This document shows positions 19,450-27,571 of a stretch of 64,000 nucleotides of DNA, one piece after another (positions within the stretch are counted from its first letter, which is position 1; the number at the start of each line of letters is the position of its first letter). The notes below the pieces were generated by a model. It saw only the letters and a list, made by a program, of their open reading frames with translations, was not told the DNA's origin and ran no database searches. Origin of the DNA: Cytophagaceae bacterium (lineage in GTDB: Bacteria; Bacteroidota; Bacteroidia; Cytophagales; Flexibacteraceae); contig CANGYH010000008.1 in the NCBI GenBank assembly GCA_947458545.1, positions 1-64,000 of the forward strand, read 5' to 3'. The position numbers and the translations under genes were made by a program.

Positions 19450-19671
19450 ATGCTAACTGGAACCATTCTGGCATTCCTCGGCGGGCTGGGCGGCGGAGAG
19501 ATCGTGCTGGTGCTGGCGGTGCTGCTCCTCTTTTTTGGGGCGAAGAAGATCCCGGGCCTGGCCCGGGGTCTTGGCCAGGGGCTGTCAGAGTTCCGCCAAG
19601 CCAGCCAAAAGCTGACGGAGGAACTCCAAGCCCAACCACCGCCAGCCAAGACCTCCACACCTGAGGCCTAA
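19450..19671 (+). CDS. tatA: Twin-arginine translocase TatA/TatE-type subunit
   Basis: This is a 73-residue protein with the TatA layout: a short N-terminus, one membrane helix ([13 protein letters not shown]), the [14 protein letters not shown] hinge, an amphipathic helix ([15 protein letters not shown]) and a polar tail. TatA oligomers form the passage for folded proteins carrying twin-arginine signals. It starts 10 bases after a Tat-substrate gene and shares its terminator, so it is probably made together with the two ferritin-like substrates. No tatC is in the window, so the receptor must be encoded elsewhere. It could equally be called tatE or tatB; the short length favours TatA/E. Confidence 0.9.
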   Translation: MLTGTILAFLGGLGGGEIVLVLAVLLLFFGAKKIPGLARGLGQGLSEFRQASQKLTEELQAQPPPAKTSTPEA

Positions 19672-19677
19672 CCTCCC

Positions 19678-19706
19678 TAAGCCCTGCCCACTGGCAGGGC
19701 TTTTTT
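19678..19706 (+). terminator. Terminator of ferritin-like/tatA operon
   Basis: GCCCTGCC (19681-19688) pairs with GGCAGGGC (19693-19700) and is followed by six T residues. Confidence 0.85.
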
Positions 19707-19754
19707 GTGGGTTTAGGCGGCCCAAGGCTAAAGCCGAACACTTTCAGCCAAGTA

Positions 19755-19842
19755 TACTGTGCAATGGCTTTGCCCCATATTCTGTGCAATGGCTGTGCCA
19801 TTGCACAGAATATCAGGCAGGGCGGGCTAACAGCCCGCACTA
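19755..19842. repeat. Perfect long hairpin with partial direct copy
   Basis: A perfect 17-base-pair inverted repeat with a three-base loop spans 19777-19813 (arms begin ATATTCTGTGC and GCCATTGCAC). A further direct copy of its core, CTGTGCAATGGCT, lies 25 bases to the left (19757-19769). A second hairpin, GCGGGCT/AGCCCGC, follows near 19823-19839. It sits between convergent genes and has no T-run, so it looks more like a REP-type palindromic element than an ordinary terminator. Confidence 0.7.
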
Positions 19843-19871
19843 CAGCCGTAGCCAAGCTACCGTGCCTGTCC

Positions 19872-20312
19872 CTACCACAAAACCCTATGAAACAAAGTTT
19901 TATCCGCTGCCACCTGCTCGGGCAGCACCCAGGCGAGGGCCTCCAGCACCGGGGGTTGGTGGGTCGGCCATTCTGGGTCGGTACCGAGGGCCAAGGTGCC
20001 CCCAATGGCGCGTACCTCATAAAAAACCTCTATGGCATGCAAGGGGGGCTGCACAAACTCATGCACAGATACCAAATCACCTACCTCTACCTCCAGGCCA
20101 GTCTCTTCGACAAACTCGCGCACCAGGGTTTGCGCCAATGTCTCCCCAAACTCTACCCCTCCGCCTGGAGGCACCCAAAGCCGCCCCGTAGGGCCTACAC
20201 CCCGGTGCAGGGCACAAAGCACCGCCCCGTCTGCCCTTTTGAGCAGACCGCAAACCCGCACGCGCAGCTTTCCGCCGTAAATAGTCTCAACTTTGTGGCG
20301 ATCTTCTACCAT
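19872..20312 (-). CDS. Nudix hydrolase
   Basis: This 146-residue protein contains a complete Nudix box: G-x5-E-x7-REFVEETGL, starting at GGVEFGE. Nudix enzymes hydrolyse a nucleoside diphosphate linked to another group, with Mg2+ held by the REUxEE glutamates. The substrate cannot be read from the sequence; ADP-ribose and oxidised nucleotides are common ones. The ATG at 20312 (MVEDRHKVETIYGG) is chosen because the Nudix fold starts shortly after it; the frame stays open further upstream but would run into the opposite gene. The start codon overlaps the ATG of the divergent OstA-like gene in one CATG. Confidence 0.85.
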   Translation of the reverse strand: MVEDRHKVETIYGGKLRVRVCGLLKRADGAVLCALHRGVGPTGRLWVPPGGGVEFGETLAQTLVREFVEETGLEVEVGDLVSVHEFVQPPLHAIEVFYEVRAIGGTLALGTDPEWPTHQPPVLEALAWVLPEQVAADKTLFHRVLW

Positions 20313-21951
20313 GGGTGCAAACTTGAGGCTATGGCTACCAATCTGGACAATGTTGCTGGGGCTCGGCCTGGGCCCGGCGGCCTGGGCACAGCAAGAGGAG
20401 CTGCCGCTTAAAGAAGGTGAGATCCGCTTCCGCGCTGGCAATGCCTTAGAGCAGATTATCATCAACGGGCAGAAGGTCCGCCACTTCTCGGGCAGCGTCG
20501 TGGCCGAGCAGGTGGGGCAGACGCTCTACGCCAACGACGTCTATCAGTATGAAAACGGCCGCACCGTCATGGTCGGCGGCGTGCGCATAGACCAGGGCGA
20601 GGGCAAACAAATCACCGGAGACAGCCTCATCCTGGTAGGCAAAAACCGTGTGGCCCAGGTGCGCGGCAATGTCGTCTATACGGAGGGCACCCGCACCCTC
20701 ACCACGCAGGCGCTGGACTATGACCCTAAAACAGGCACAGCCATCTACACCACCGGCGGCACCATCAACGACAACGGCACCATCCTCACCAGCCGCCGAG
20801 GCCGCTACGAGCGCAGCACCGGCAAGATGTTCTTTTACGGAGACGTCAAGATGAACGGCCCCGAGTACAGCCTGGCCACAGACTCGCTGCACTACAACAC
20901 AGCCAGCAAGATGGCCGACTTCTTTGGCCCCACCACCATCACCAATCAAGACGGTACCGTCGTCTCTAACCGGGGCAGCTACAACACCGAGACGGGCGTA
21001 GGCAAGTTTGCTGGCCGGGCCGGCATAGAAAGCCCCGACTACCGGCTAGAAGGCGACATCGTCGATTTTAACCGCGCCACCGGCCTAGGCTATGCCCAGG
21101 GCAAGGTCCGCATGTTTGCCAAAAAAGACAGCGTGCAGCTCTTTGGCGATAAGGGCTGGTATGTGCGCAAGCGCGGCAAGGCCCGTATCCAGGGCAATGC
21201 CTTAATCAAAGCCCCCTCGGGCACGCGCGGAGACACGCTCTACATCCGTTCAGACTCGCTCAACGCCATCAACGACTCGGCCGCTGGGCAGCGCACCCTC
21301 ATCGCCAAGAGCCGCGTCAAAATCTACCAGCGCGACTTCCAGGGCATCTGCGACTCGCTCAGCTACGAGTCTGCCGACTCTACCATTCGGATGTACAAGG
21401 CCCCGGTGCTCTGGGCAGGCAAAAACCAAACCACCGCTGATACCATCTACGCCCGGCTAGAGAACAACCGGATGGACTCGCTCATCCTGATCCGCAACGC
21501 CTTCCTCATCTCTCAAGACACGCTCAAAAACTACAATCAGGTAAAAGGCCGCCGCATCTTGGCAGACTTTGCCAACAACAAGATCCAACGGGCCTACGTC
21601 CGGGGCAACGGCCAAAGCATCTACTTTGCCGTAGACGAAGAGAAGCTCACCCTTTCGGGTATGAACTACATTGTCTGCTCCAACATGGTCATCCGGTTTG
21701 ACAGTGCCAACAAGCTAGAGACCATCACCGCCTTGGTTAAGCCCGAGGCCAAGTTCATCCCACCCAAAGATATTGCCGAGCCCGAGCGCCGCCTCAAGGG
21801 TTTCAACTGGAACCTTTCGCGGCGCCCAACCCTCAAATCAGTCCTTCAGTCGCCACAAACGACCATTCAACCGAAAAAGTCTGGCAAAAGCCAAAAAAAA
21901 TCTACTACCTTTAAACCTGCAAAGGCTAAGGCCCGTCTTAGAACAAAGTAG
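20311..21951 (+). CDS. OstA-like (LptA/LptD N-domain) protein
   Basis: This is a 546-residue protein. The ATG at 20311 gives a signal peptide with an uncharged core (MLLGLGLGPAAW, cleavage near AQQ). The body is a run of OstA-type beta-jellyroll repeats, with recurring phrases such as YANDVYQYENGRTVMVGGV, GNVVYTEGTRTLTTQALDYD and YGDVKMNGPEYSLATDSLHY. In Proteobacteria such domains (LptA, LptC and the LptD N-domain) form the periplasmic bridge that carries LPS to the outer membrane. No LptD beta-barrel follows, so this is the bridge-type part only. The C-terminus is Lys/Ser/Thr-rich and probably disordered. It could serve LPS transport; the exact role in Bacteroidota is not settled to my knowledge. 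Confidence 0.85.
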   Translation: MGANLRLWLPIWTMLLGLGLGPAAWAQQEELPLKEGEIRFRAGNALEQIIINGQKVRHFSGSVVAEQVGQTLYANDVYQYENGRTVMVGGVRIDQGEGKQITGDSLILVGKNRVAQVRGNVVYTEGTRTLTTQALDYDPKTGTAIYTTGGTINDNGTILTSRRGRYERSTGKMFFYGDVKMNGPEYSLATDSLHYNTASKMADFFGPTTITNQDGTVVSNRGSYNTETGVGKFAGRAGIESPDYRLEGDIVDFNRATGLGYAQGKVRMFAKKDSVQLFGDKGWYVRKRGKARIQGNALIKAPSGTRGDTLYIRSDSLNAINDSAAGQRTLIAKSRVKIYQRDFQGICDSLSYESADSTIRMYKAPVLWAGKNQTTADTIYARLENNRMDSLILIRNAFLISQDTLKNYNQVKGRRILADFANNKIQRAYVRGNGQSIYFAVDEEKLTLSGMNYIVCSNMVIRFDSANKLETITALVKPEAKFIPPKDIAEPERRLKGFNWNLSRRPTLKSVLQSPQTTIQPKKSGKSQKKSTTFKPAKAKARLRTK

Positions 21952-21995
21952 TGGCATACTCTTTGTACACTAACCACTTAAAGCACACACGTGGC

Positions 21996-22394
21996 ATGAA
22001 AAAACTCCTACTCGCTATCTTTTTCGCAGGCTCGGCCATGGCCCATTTGGCCCAGGCTCAGTCTGCCGACGAGCGCCTGGGGTATGCCACCCGTGGCAGC
22101 CAAGCCCGCGAGGCCCTTGCATCGGCACAGCGCACCAGCACACCAGCCAATACCGTAGGCGAGATTTACCCCAACCCTGCCGCCGGCGAGGCAAGCATCA
22201 GCCTTAATCTGAACGCCGCGGGCAAGGTTACCTTTTACAACCTGCTTGGCACCCCCGTAGCCTCCCAAGAGTTTGGCAAAGACACCCGGACGCTGACTAT
22301 TGATTTTGCCCAGTTCCCCGAGGGGGTCTATTTCGGCATTATCTCCGCAGGCAACAAGACGGTAGCCACGCGCCGCATCTCTGTAAAACGCTAG
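21996..22394 (+). CDS. Minimal T9SS cargo: signal peptide plus sorting domain
   Basis: This is a 132-residue protein. A GTG at 21951 overlaps the previous stop codon, but the ATG at 21996 is preferred because it starts a clean signal peptide (MKKLLLAIFFAGSAMAHLAQAQ). About 35 residues of polar linker follow. The last 77 residues are a typical type-A T9SS sorting domain, from IYPNPAAGEASISL through FPEGVYFGII to the basic end RRISVKR. There is therefore almost no passenger domain. The protein might be a surface peptide, a processed precursor or a decoy for the T9SS sortase; none of these is shown. It follows the OstA-like gene by 44 bases. Confidence 0.8.
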   Translation: MKKLLLAIFFAGSAMAHLAQAQSADERLGYATRGSQAREALASAQRTSTPANTVGEIYPNPAAGEASISLNLNAAGKVTFYNLLGTPVASQEFGKDTRTLTIDFAQFPEGVYFGIISAGNKTVATRRISVKR

Positions 22395-22405
22395 CTAAGA
22401 GCAGC

Positions 22406-22633
22406 TTACGATAGGCCATTGGCCCGCAGCAGGCCCTTCTTAGTGCAGACCAGAACAGTCTCTGGGCCCAGGGGCTCCTCTGAAAAATCTTCTGCCCGGA
22501 TCAACCCTTCCGCTACCATTTGCTGCAATGTCGCCATGGCCTGGGGCCAGGCAATGTCTGCCTTTGCGGCGGCCTCCTGGGCTTGCACGGGAAAGTAGAG
22601 CTCGTCCAACAGCAGATCTATCAGGTCTTCCAT
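22406..22633 (-). CDS. Small protein of unknown function, winged-helix-like
   Basis: This is a 75-residue protein starting at the ATG at 22633 (MEDLIDLLLDELYFPV). The start overlaps the last 13 bases of the upstream glycosyltransferase gene, which suggests translational coupling. The pattern of helices followed by WPQAMATLQQMVAEGLIR and a TKKGLLRA end resembles a small winged-helix fold, but the resemblance is weak. I do not recognise the family. It ends 11 bases from the convergent T9SS-sorting-domain gene. Confidence 0.7.
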   Translation of the reverse strand: MEDLIDLLLDELYFPVQAQEAAAKADIAWPQAMATLQQMVAEGLIRAEDFSEEPLGPETVLVCTKKGLLRANGLS

Positions 22634-23688
22634 ACAGGTTTGCGCCCGGCAAAGGTCGGCAACAGCACGGCAATCAGGTAGGGCACGTACAGCACCTGCC
22701 AGGCCATAAATGCCCATAGCGGAAAGCGCAGGCCCGCCTTCTGCATCTGCCTGCCGATTAACAGTCCCTCTGCTGCCAATTTGGCTGCCATCAGGCCATA
22801 GGCAAACGGCTGCAACCCCAGCAGCCCACCCCAAAGGCACCACCCAAAAGCCAACTGCCCCACCACCGAGCCCAAGGCAACCAACTTCGGATAGGGGCTC
22901 GCATACCCCACACCTTTGCCGGCCCACCGACGCCGCTGCCGCAAAAAAGCACCCAGGCTCTGCGGGGCTGCCGTCTCTACCCAAAGGGCCGGGGCATCGG
23001 CATAAGCCACACGGTAGCCATGGGCCAGAGCATAGTCCAGCAGATACATATCATCACCGCCTTGGCCGGGCTGGCTTTGGAGATGGCGGGATGCCGCTAG
23101 CCACAAGCGCCTGGTATAGAGCAGGTTGGCCCCGTTGCACATCACCGGGTGGCCGGCGCGGGCCATGCCGCAGGTAACGGCCATCACAGAGGCAAACTCT
23201 ACGTTAACCAGCGCCAGGGCAGCCGAGGGCAAGCCTGTGAAGCGCAGTGGCATTATCACCAGGTCGGCACCGGTGGCAGTGGCTTGGGCAGCGGCTTGGC
23301 TGGCCCAAGCCTCCCCTACCCGGCAGTCGGCGTCGGTCTGCAAGATGTAATCCGTCTGGCAGGCGGCCACCCCGGCGGCAATGGCCTGGCGCTTGCCAAC
23401 GCCGCCCAGCACCAAGAGCTGGGTATCGGGCAAGGATTGGCCAGGGGTAGCACCATCGGTAGAGCCATCGTCTATGGCAATCCACCGCAGGGACGGGTGC
23501 GTTTGCCGGGCCAGGTCTAGAGCCAGGTGGGGCAGATGCGCAGCCTCGTTGCGGAAGGCCGTCAGCACCGTGAGGGGGGGCAGGCCGGCAGGTATGGGCA
23601 GGTCTGGGTCTTGCCGCTGTTGGTAGCCGTAGAGCAACAGCACCCAAAGGGCATAGCCTACCAAGCAGACCGCTACAACTGCCACCAT
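22621..23688 (-). CDS. Membrane glycosyltransferase, family 2
   Basis: This is a 355-residue protein starting at the ATG at 23688 (MVAVVAVCLVGYALWV), a membrane helix. The GT-A domain carries IAIDDGSTDG, the DxD motif QTDADCRV, the acceptor-site GGDDMYLLDYA and QRRRW. These are marks of GT2 enzymes that use a nucleotide-sugar donor. Three hydrophobic helices follow at the C-terminus. The start lies inside the end of the LPG-synthase-like gene (16-base overlap), so the two are probably translated together. Together with that gene it may make a membrane glycolipid. Donor and acceptor are unknown. Confidence 0.85.
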   Translation of the reverse strand: MVAVVAVCLVGYALWVLLLYGYQQRQDPDLPIPAGLPPLTVLTAFRNEAAHLPHLALDLARQTHPSLRWIAIDDGSTDGATPGQSLPDTQLLVLGGVGKRQAIAAGVAACQTDYILQTDADCRVGEAWASQAAAQATATGADLVIMPLRFTGLPSAALALVNVEFASVMAVTCGMARAGHPVMCNGANLLYTRRLWLAASRHLQSQPGQGGDDMYLLDYALAHGYRVAYADAPALWVETAAPQSLGAFLRQRRRWAGKGVGYASPYPKLVALGSVVGQLAFGWCLWGGLLGLQPFAYGLMAAKLAAEGLLIGRQMQKAGLRFPLWAFMAWQVLYVPYLIAVLLPTFAGRKPVWKT

Positions 23689-24590
23689 ACCTTTTGCCGG
23701 GGCCGGGCCAGCACTACCGTGCCCACCAAAGCAGGCCCCGCCACATTGATGATCCAAACCAGCAGCGAGGCTGCTACCACCCCAGCCTCGGCAAAGCCTA
23801 AGCTGCCCAGAACCGTTAGGGCCAGCAGCTCGCGCAGGCCCACCATGCCCCCTACAGAAAGAAAAGGCACCAGCGTCTTGATGCCCAGCGCCAGGGCCGT
23901 ACCAGCCAGGTAAATCTCCATGGGGGCATCGGGCATAAACAACTGCCCCACCAAGGCATACTGCCCCAAAATGACGCCATAACGCAAGAGGCTCAAGGCC
24001 AGCAGACCGGCTAGCCCGGGCCAGGGCACGTGCGCAGGCAGCCGGGCCGCCAACGGCAAACTTGTGCCCCGCACGGCCCTATATACCCTAGGAAGGCATA
24101 CATAGCCAAGCAATAGCAATCCTAAAAACAAGCCCAGCCCCTTGCCGAGCGGCAGCAGCTGCATGGGCAACAGCCCCTGGGCCGCCAGCAGCCAGACCCC
24201 AGCCATAGCCCCGGCAAACGAGGCCAGATACTGGGCAAAGCTGCTGGCCACCAGCAGGGGCGTGGCCTCTGCGGTTTGGTTGTGGGCCACGGCCAGTTTG
24301 CTGGTATAGTCGCCCACCAGGTGTGTTAGCGGTAGGCCTGCGGCTATACCCGCCACCACGGCGGCAAGATGCGTGCGCCAAGTGCGCACCTGCAAGCCTG
24401 CCAGGCAGTAGCGCCAGCGGGCAGCCTCAAGGCCCAGATTAACGGCAACCAGCGCCGATGCCGACACCAACAGGCCCACCTGCCCCCAGCCCGCCGCAGA
24501 GAGGGCCTGCAACAATTCCGCATAGCCGCTGCCCCACAAGCGCCACAGAATAAGCCCCAGGCATACCCCCGAAAGCATCCAACGGACCAT
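23673..24590 (-). CDS. LPG-synthase-like (UPF0104) membrane protein
   Basis: This is a 305-residue integral membrane protein with about eight hydrophobic helices, related to the transmembrane domain of lysylphosphatidylglycerol synthase/flippase (UPF0104 family). Conserved features are LEAARWRYCL, LPLTHLVGDYTSKLAV and LSVGGMVGLRELLA. The family is linked to lipid or glycolipid handling in the inner membrane. The start is uncertain: ATG at 24590 (MVRWMLSGVCLGL) leaves 67 bases before divergent ruvC; ATG at 24659 adds 23 residues and would overlap the ruvC start. It leads a three-gene overlapping set with the GT2 and the 75-residue protein. Confidence 0.8.
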   Translation of the reverse strand: MVRWMLSGVCLGLILWRLWGSGYAELLQALSAAGWGQVGLLVSASALVAVNLGLEAARWRYCLAGLQVRTWRTHLAAVVAGIAAGLPLTHLVGDYTSKLAVAHNQTAEATPLLVASSFAQYLASFAGAMAGVWLLAAQGLLPMQLLPLGKGLGLFLGLLLLGYVCLPRVYRAVRGTSLPLAARLPAHVPWPGLAGLLALSLLRYGVILGQYALVGQLFMPDAPMEIYLAGTALALGIKTLVPFLSVGGMVGLRELLALTVLGSLGFAEAGVVAASLLVWIINVAGPALVGTVVLARPRQKVWWQL

Positions 24591-24657
24591 GCCAACTACC
24601 CGCTTCTCTAAAAAAAAGCGGGCCAATGGCCGAGCGAAGTGGTTATTTTGTATTGCC

Positions 24658-25236
24658 ATGCTAACCCTAGCCCCCGAAAAGCCAGTTGCCGCGCGCGAGC
24701 GCGTGATCTTGGGTATAGACCCAGGCAGCAATATAATGGGCTATGCCGTGCTGGCCGTAAGCGGGCAAAAGGTATCCTTACGTGGCTATGGCGTTGAGCG
24801 CTTTACCGGCGAGGACGAGCACCTGCTCAAAATTCAGGGGGTTTTTCAGAAGACGCTGGCCCTCATAGAGCACTACCTGCCCGACGAGCTGGCCATCGAA
24901 GCGCCCTTTTTTGGCAAAAACATCCAGGCCATGCTCAAGCTGGGGCGGGCACAGGGAGCCTGCATCTCGGCAGCGCTGAGCAGGCAGATTCCAGTGGTGG
25001 AGTATGCCCCCAAGCGGGTGAAACAGTCCGTCACGGGTAAGGGCAACGCCACCAAAGAGCAGGTGGCCTACATGATGAAGGTTCTGCTCGGCGTAGCAGA
25101 CGACAACCTGCCCCTGGATGCTACCGACGCTTGCGCCATCGCCCTCTGCCACCATTACAGCCAAACCACCCTGCCGGGCCGGGCTTCCAAGTCTTGGGGA
25201 GCCTATCTGAAAGAGAACCCCGGCCGCCTGCGCTAA
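24658..25236 (+). CDS. ruvC: Holliday junction resolvase RuvC
   Basis: This 192-residue endonuclease cuts four-way DNA junctions at the end of recombination, together with RuvAB. The catalytic acidic residues are all present: D21 in GIDPGSN, E81 in AIEAPFFGKN, and D154 and D157 in LPLDATDAC. Compared with the usual family start, there are about 12 extra residues before the first strand; ATG at 24658 is the only ATG near the domain. The stop codon overlaps that of the convergent PBP2 gene by three bases. ruvA and ruvB are not in the window. Confidence 0.95.
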   Translation: MLTLAPEKPVAARERVILGIDPGSNIMGYAVLAVSGQKVSLRGYGVERFTGEDEHLLKIQGVFQKTLALIEHYLPDELAIEAPFFGKNIQAMLKLGRAQGACISAALSRQIPVVEYAPKRVKQSVTGKGNATKEQVAYMMKVLLGVADDNLPLDATDACAIALCHHYSQTTLPGRASKSWGAYLKENPGRLR

Positions 25237-27248
25237 CCCCGCTGCCGATTGCCAGCACCCGGCAGCACAGCCGCCGGCTGTGGCCTGGCCGCCGTTTTGC
25301 CCGAGTCTGCCGGCTTGGCCGGGCTGCCCGCAGGCACTATATGCACCGGGGCCGGCATACGGTTGCTATCCAGCCCCCGCACAGAGTCTTGTATCCGCTG
25401 CGCACGGCGCACGGCACGCTCTATGGGTGTAAGGTACTCCTTGTCGGTCATGAACTTCTTGAGGTTCTTGCGCACCACCCGGCCCTTCAGGTACTGCTCT
25501 ATCATGAGCGAGGCGATGGGCGCCGCCGCATAGCCCCCAAAGCCGGCGTTCTCTACAAAGCAGGCGATGGCAATCTTGGGGTTCTCTTTGGGGGCAAAGC
25601 CGATGAAGATGGAGTGGTCTTTGCCGCGGGCGTTCTGGCTGGTCCCCGTCTTGCCCGATATCGTGATGGAGTCTATCACCGTGCCCCGCTTCCAGACCGT
25701 TTTGCCTGCCAGCACCACCTGCTCCATGGCTCCGGCCATCCAGTCGAAGTGCTCGGGCGCTATACCCGTCTGGTGGCGCTGGGTAAACTTGGCGTCCAGC
25801 TTGCGGCCGTCACCGATGCCTGCCACAAAATGCGGCGTTATCCACCAGCCGCGGTTGGCTATGGCGCAGGCGAAGTTGGCCATCTGAATGGGGTTGACCG
25901 AATACTCGCCCTCGCCTATGGAGATGGAGTAGATGGTCGAGAACTTCCAGCGATTCTCACCATAAATCTTGTCGTACATGCCGATGGTCGGCACGCGGCC
26001 CCGCTTCTCGTTGGGAATGTCCACCCCGAGCTTGTCTCCGAAGCCGAAGCGCTTCACGTAGGCGTCCCACTTGTCCATACCCACGCGTATGTCGCGGAAG
26101 GGCGAGCTGCTCCACCCCCGGTTGACGATGCGCTTAAAGACGTGGAAGAAGTACGAGTTGCAGCTGTAAATGATGCCACCCGTCAGTTGCTGAGGGCTGG
26201 GGTGCGGGTGGCAGTGCATGGGGCTGGTGTGGCAACTAATCACCGTCTCTGGCGTCAGGGTGCCCTCTTGCATACCTATCAGCGCATGGGCAATCTTAAA
26301 CGTAGAGCCCGGCCGGTACATACTCTGCGAGGCCCGGTTAAAGAGGGGCTTGCTCACGTCTAGCGCCAGCTTTTGGTAGTTCTTGCCAAACTCGCGGCCC
26401 GTCAGCAGGTTGGGGTCGTAGCTAGGGGCAGATACCATAGCCAAGATCTGGCCTGTGCTTGGCTCTATGGCCACGATGGAGCCGGTCTTGTTTTGCAGCA
26501 GCGTATCGCCCAGCTTCTGCAGCTCAAGGTCTAGGCCGGTGTAGAGGTTTTCGCCTCGCACGGCCGTCGTATCAAAGGCACCTTCTTTGAAAGCACCCTT
26601 CTGCACGCCGTGTACATCTACCAGCATGTATTTGACGCCGCGCTTGCCGCGCAGCTCCTTCTCGTACTTCAGCTCTAGCCCGCTGATGCCGATGTAGTCA
26701 CCAGACTTGTAGAAGTTATCGCCGCTATCGCGCAGCGTCTTGAGCTTCTCTGAGCTTATCTCGCCGATGTAGCCCAGCGCGTTGGCCGAGCTGGTGTGGG
26801 GGTAGGCCCGCACCGTCCGCGGGTTTACAAAGAAGCCCGGAAAGTCCACCAGCCGGTCTTGTATGCGCGCAAAGTCGGCCTGGCTGAGCTGCTTTAAGAA
26901 GGCCGATGGTTTCACCCTGCTGTAACTCCGCGCCTCGCGGAGCTTCTCTCTGCAGTAGGCCAGATCTACCCCTACGCTAGCGGCCAGCAGGCTGGTGTCC
27001 ATTTGCTTATCAAGCTCGCGGGGCACCACCATGATGTCGTACACCGGCACGTTATAGACCATGATCTTACCCTTGCGGTCGTAGATCACCCCGCGGTACG
27101 GATAATCAACCACGCGCTGTAAGGAGTTGGCGGCCGCCAGCTCTTTGTAGGACGTGTCTATGATTTGCAGGTAAAAGAGCTTACCAATAAAGACAATGGC
27201 CACCAATAAGATTACAACCTGTATGGCGGTCTTGCGTCCTTCGCCCAT
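25233..27248 (-). CDS. mrdA: Penicillin-binding protein 2
   Basis: This 671-residue class B transpeptidase cross-links peptidoglycan during cell elongation. One membrane anchor (residues 9-28) is followed by the dimerisation domain (RGVIYDRKGKI) and a transpeptidase domain with SxxK (GSTFK, near 315), SxN (SCN, near 363) and KTG (SGKTGTSQN, near 532). The C-terminal 60 residues are Pro/Ala/Arg-rich and probably disordered. The order of mreC/mreD/mrdA/rodA seen in many genomes is not present here; the gene stands alone between ruvC and a response regulator. Confidence 0.93.
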   Translation of the reverse strand: MGEGRKTAIQVVILLVAIVFIGKLFYLQIIDTSYKELAAANSLQRVVDYPYRGVIYDRKGKIMVYNVPVYDIMVVPRELDKQMDTSLLAASVGVDLAYCREKLREARSYSRVKPSAFLKQLSQADFARIQDRLVDFPGFFVNPRTVRAYPHTSSANALGYIGEISSEKLKTLRDSGDNFYKSGDYIGISGLELKYEKELRGKRGVKYMLVDVHGVQKGAFKEGAFDTTAVRGENLYTGLDLELQKLGDTLLQNKTGSIVAIEPSTGQILAMVSAPSYDPNLLTGREFGKNYQKLALDVSKPLFNRASQSMYRPGSTFKIAHALIGMQEGTLTPETVISCHTSPMHCHPHPSPQQLTGGIIYSCNSYFFHVFKRIVNRGWSSSPFRDIRVGMDKWDAYVKRFGFGDKLGVDIPNEKRGRVPTIGMYDKIYGENRWKFSTIYSISIGEGEYSVNPIQMANFACAIANRGWWITPHFVAGIGDGRKLDAKFTQRHQTGIAPEHFDWMAGAMEQVVLAGKTVWKRGTVIDSITISGKTGTSQNARGKDHSIFIGFAPKENPKIAIACFVENAGFGGYAAAPIASLMIEQYLKGRVVRKNLKKFMTDKEYLTPIERAVRRAQRIQDSVRGLDSNRMPAPVHIVPAGSPAKPADSGKTAARPQPAAVLPGAGNRQRG

Positions 27249-27571
27249 GGCAACGGAAAGTTCGGCAGGTAAGCTACTGAAAGGTAAGCCTTTGCAGCAC
27301 CGGCCAAGCCGGCAACCTGCAAACGCATGGCTAAAGATACGGCCCGGCCATCGCTCTTGGGGCCTAGCATTCTACCCCCGATTAACGCAATGTGAAGCCA
27401 AAACTTACATGCAATACGATAGTGCTTAAGTTACAGCAGCGCCTAGGTAGGTGGGCTTATAGATTTGACGTTTCAGCCCAAGGTGTGTTTTTTGCCTGAC
27501 AGGCATTACCTCCAAACCACCCGGCATTACACTTAAGCCAAGGCCCACAGCCAAAACCAGCTATCCCTTCT
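27249..27571. other. Divergent promoter region, PBP2 / response regulator
   Basis: This 323-base region has no convincing gene. TAGATTTG at 27460-27467 fits the -7 consensus for the plus strand, 105 bases before the response-regulator ATG, but there is no -33 box at the usual distance. Confidence 0.45.

Noticed and set aside
24589-24657. Longer N-terminus for RuvC
   Set aside because: The frame is open upstream through a TTG-type start, but the added residues are basic and unrelated to the family and would overlap the divergent membrane-protein gene more deeply.
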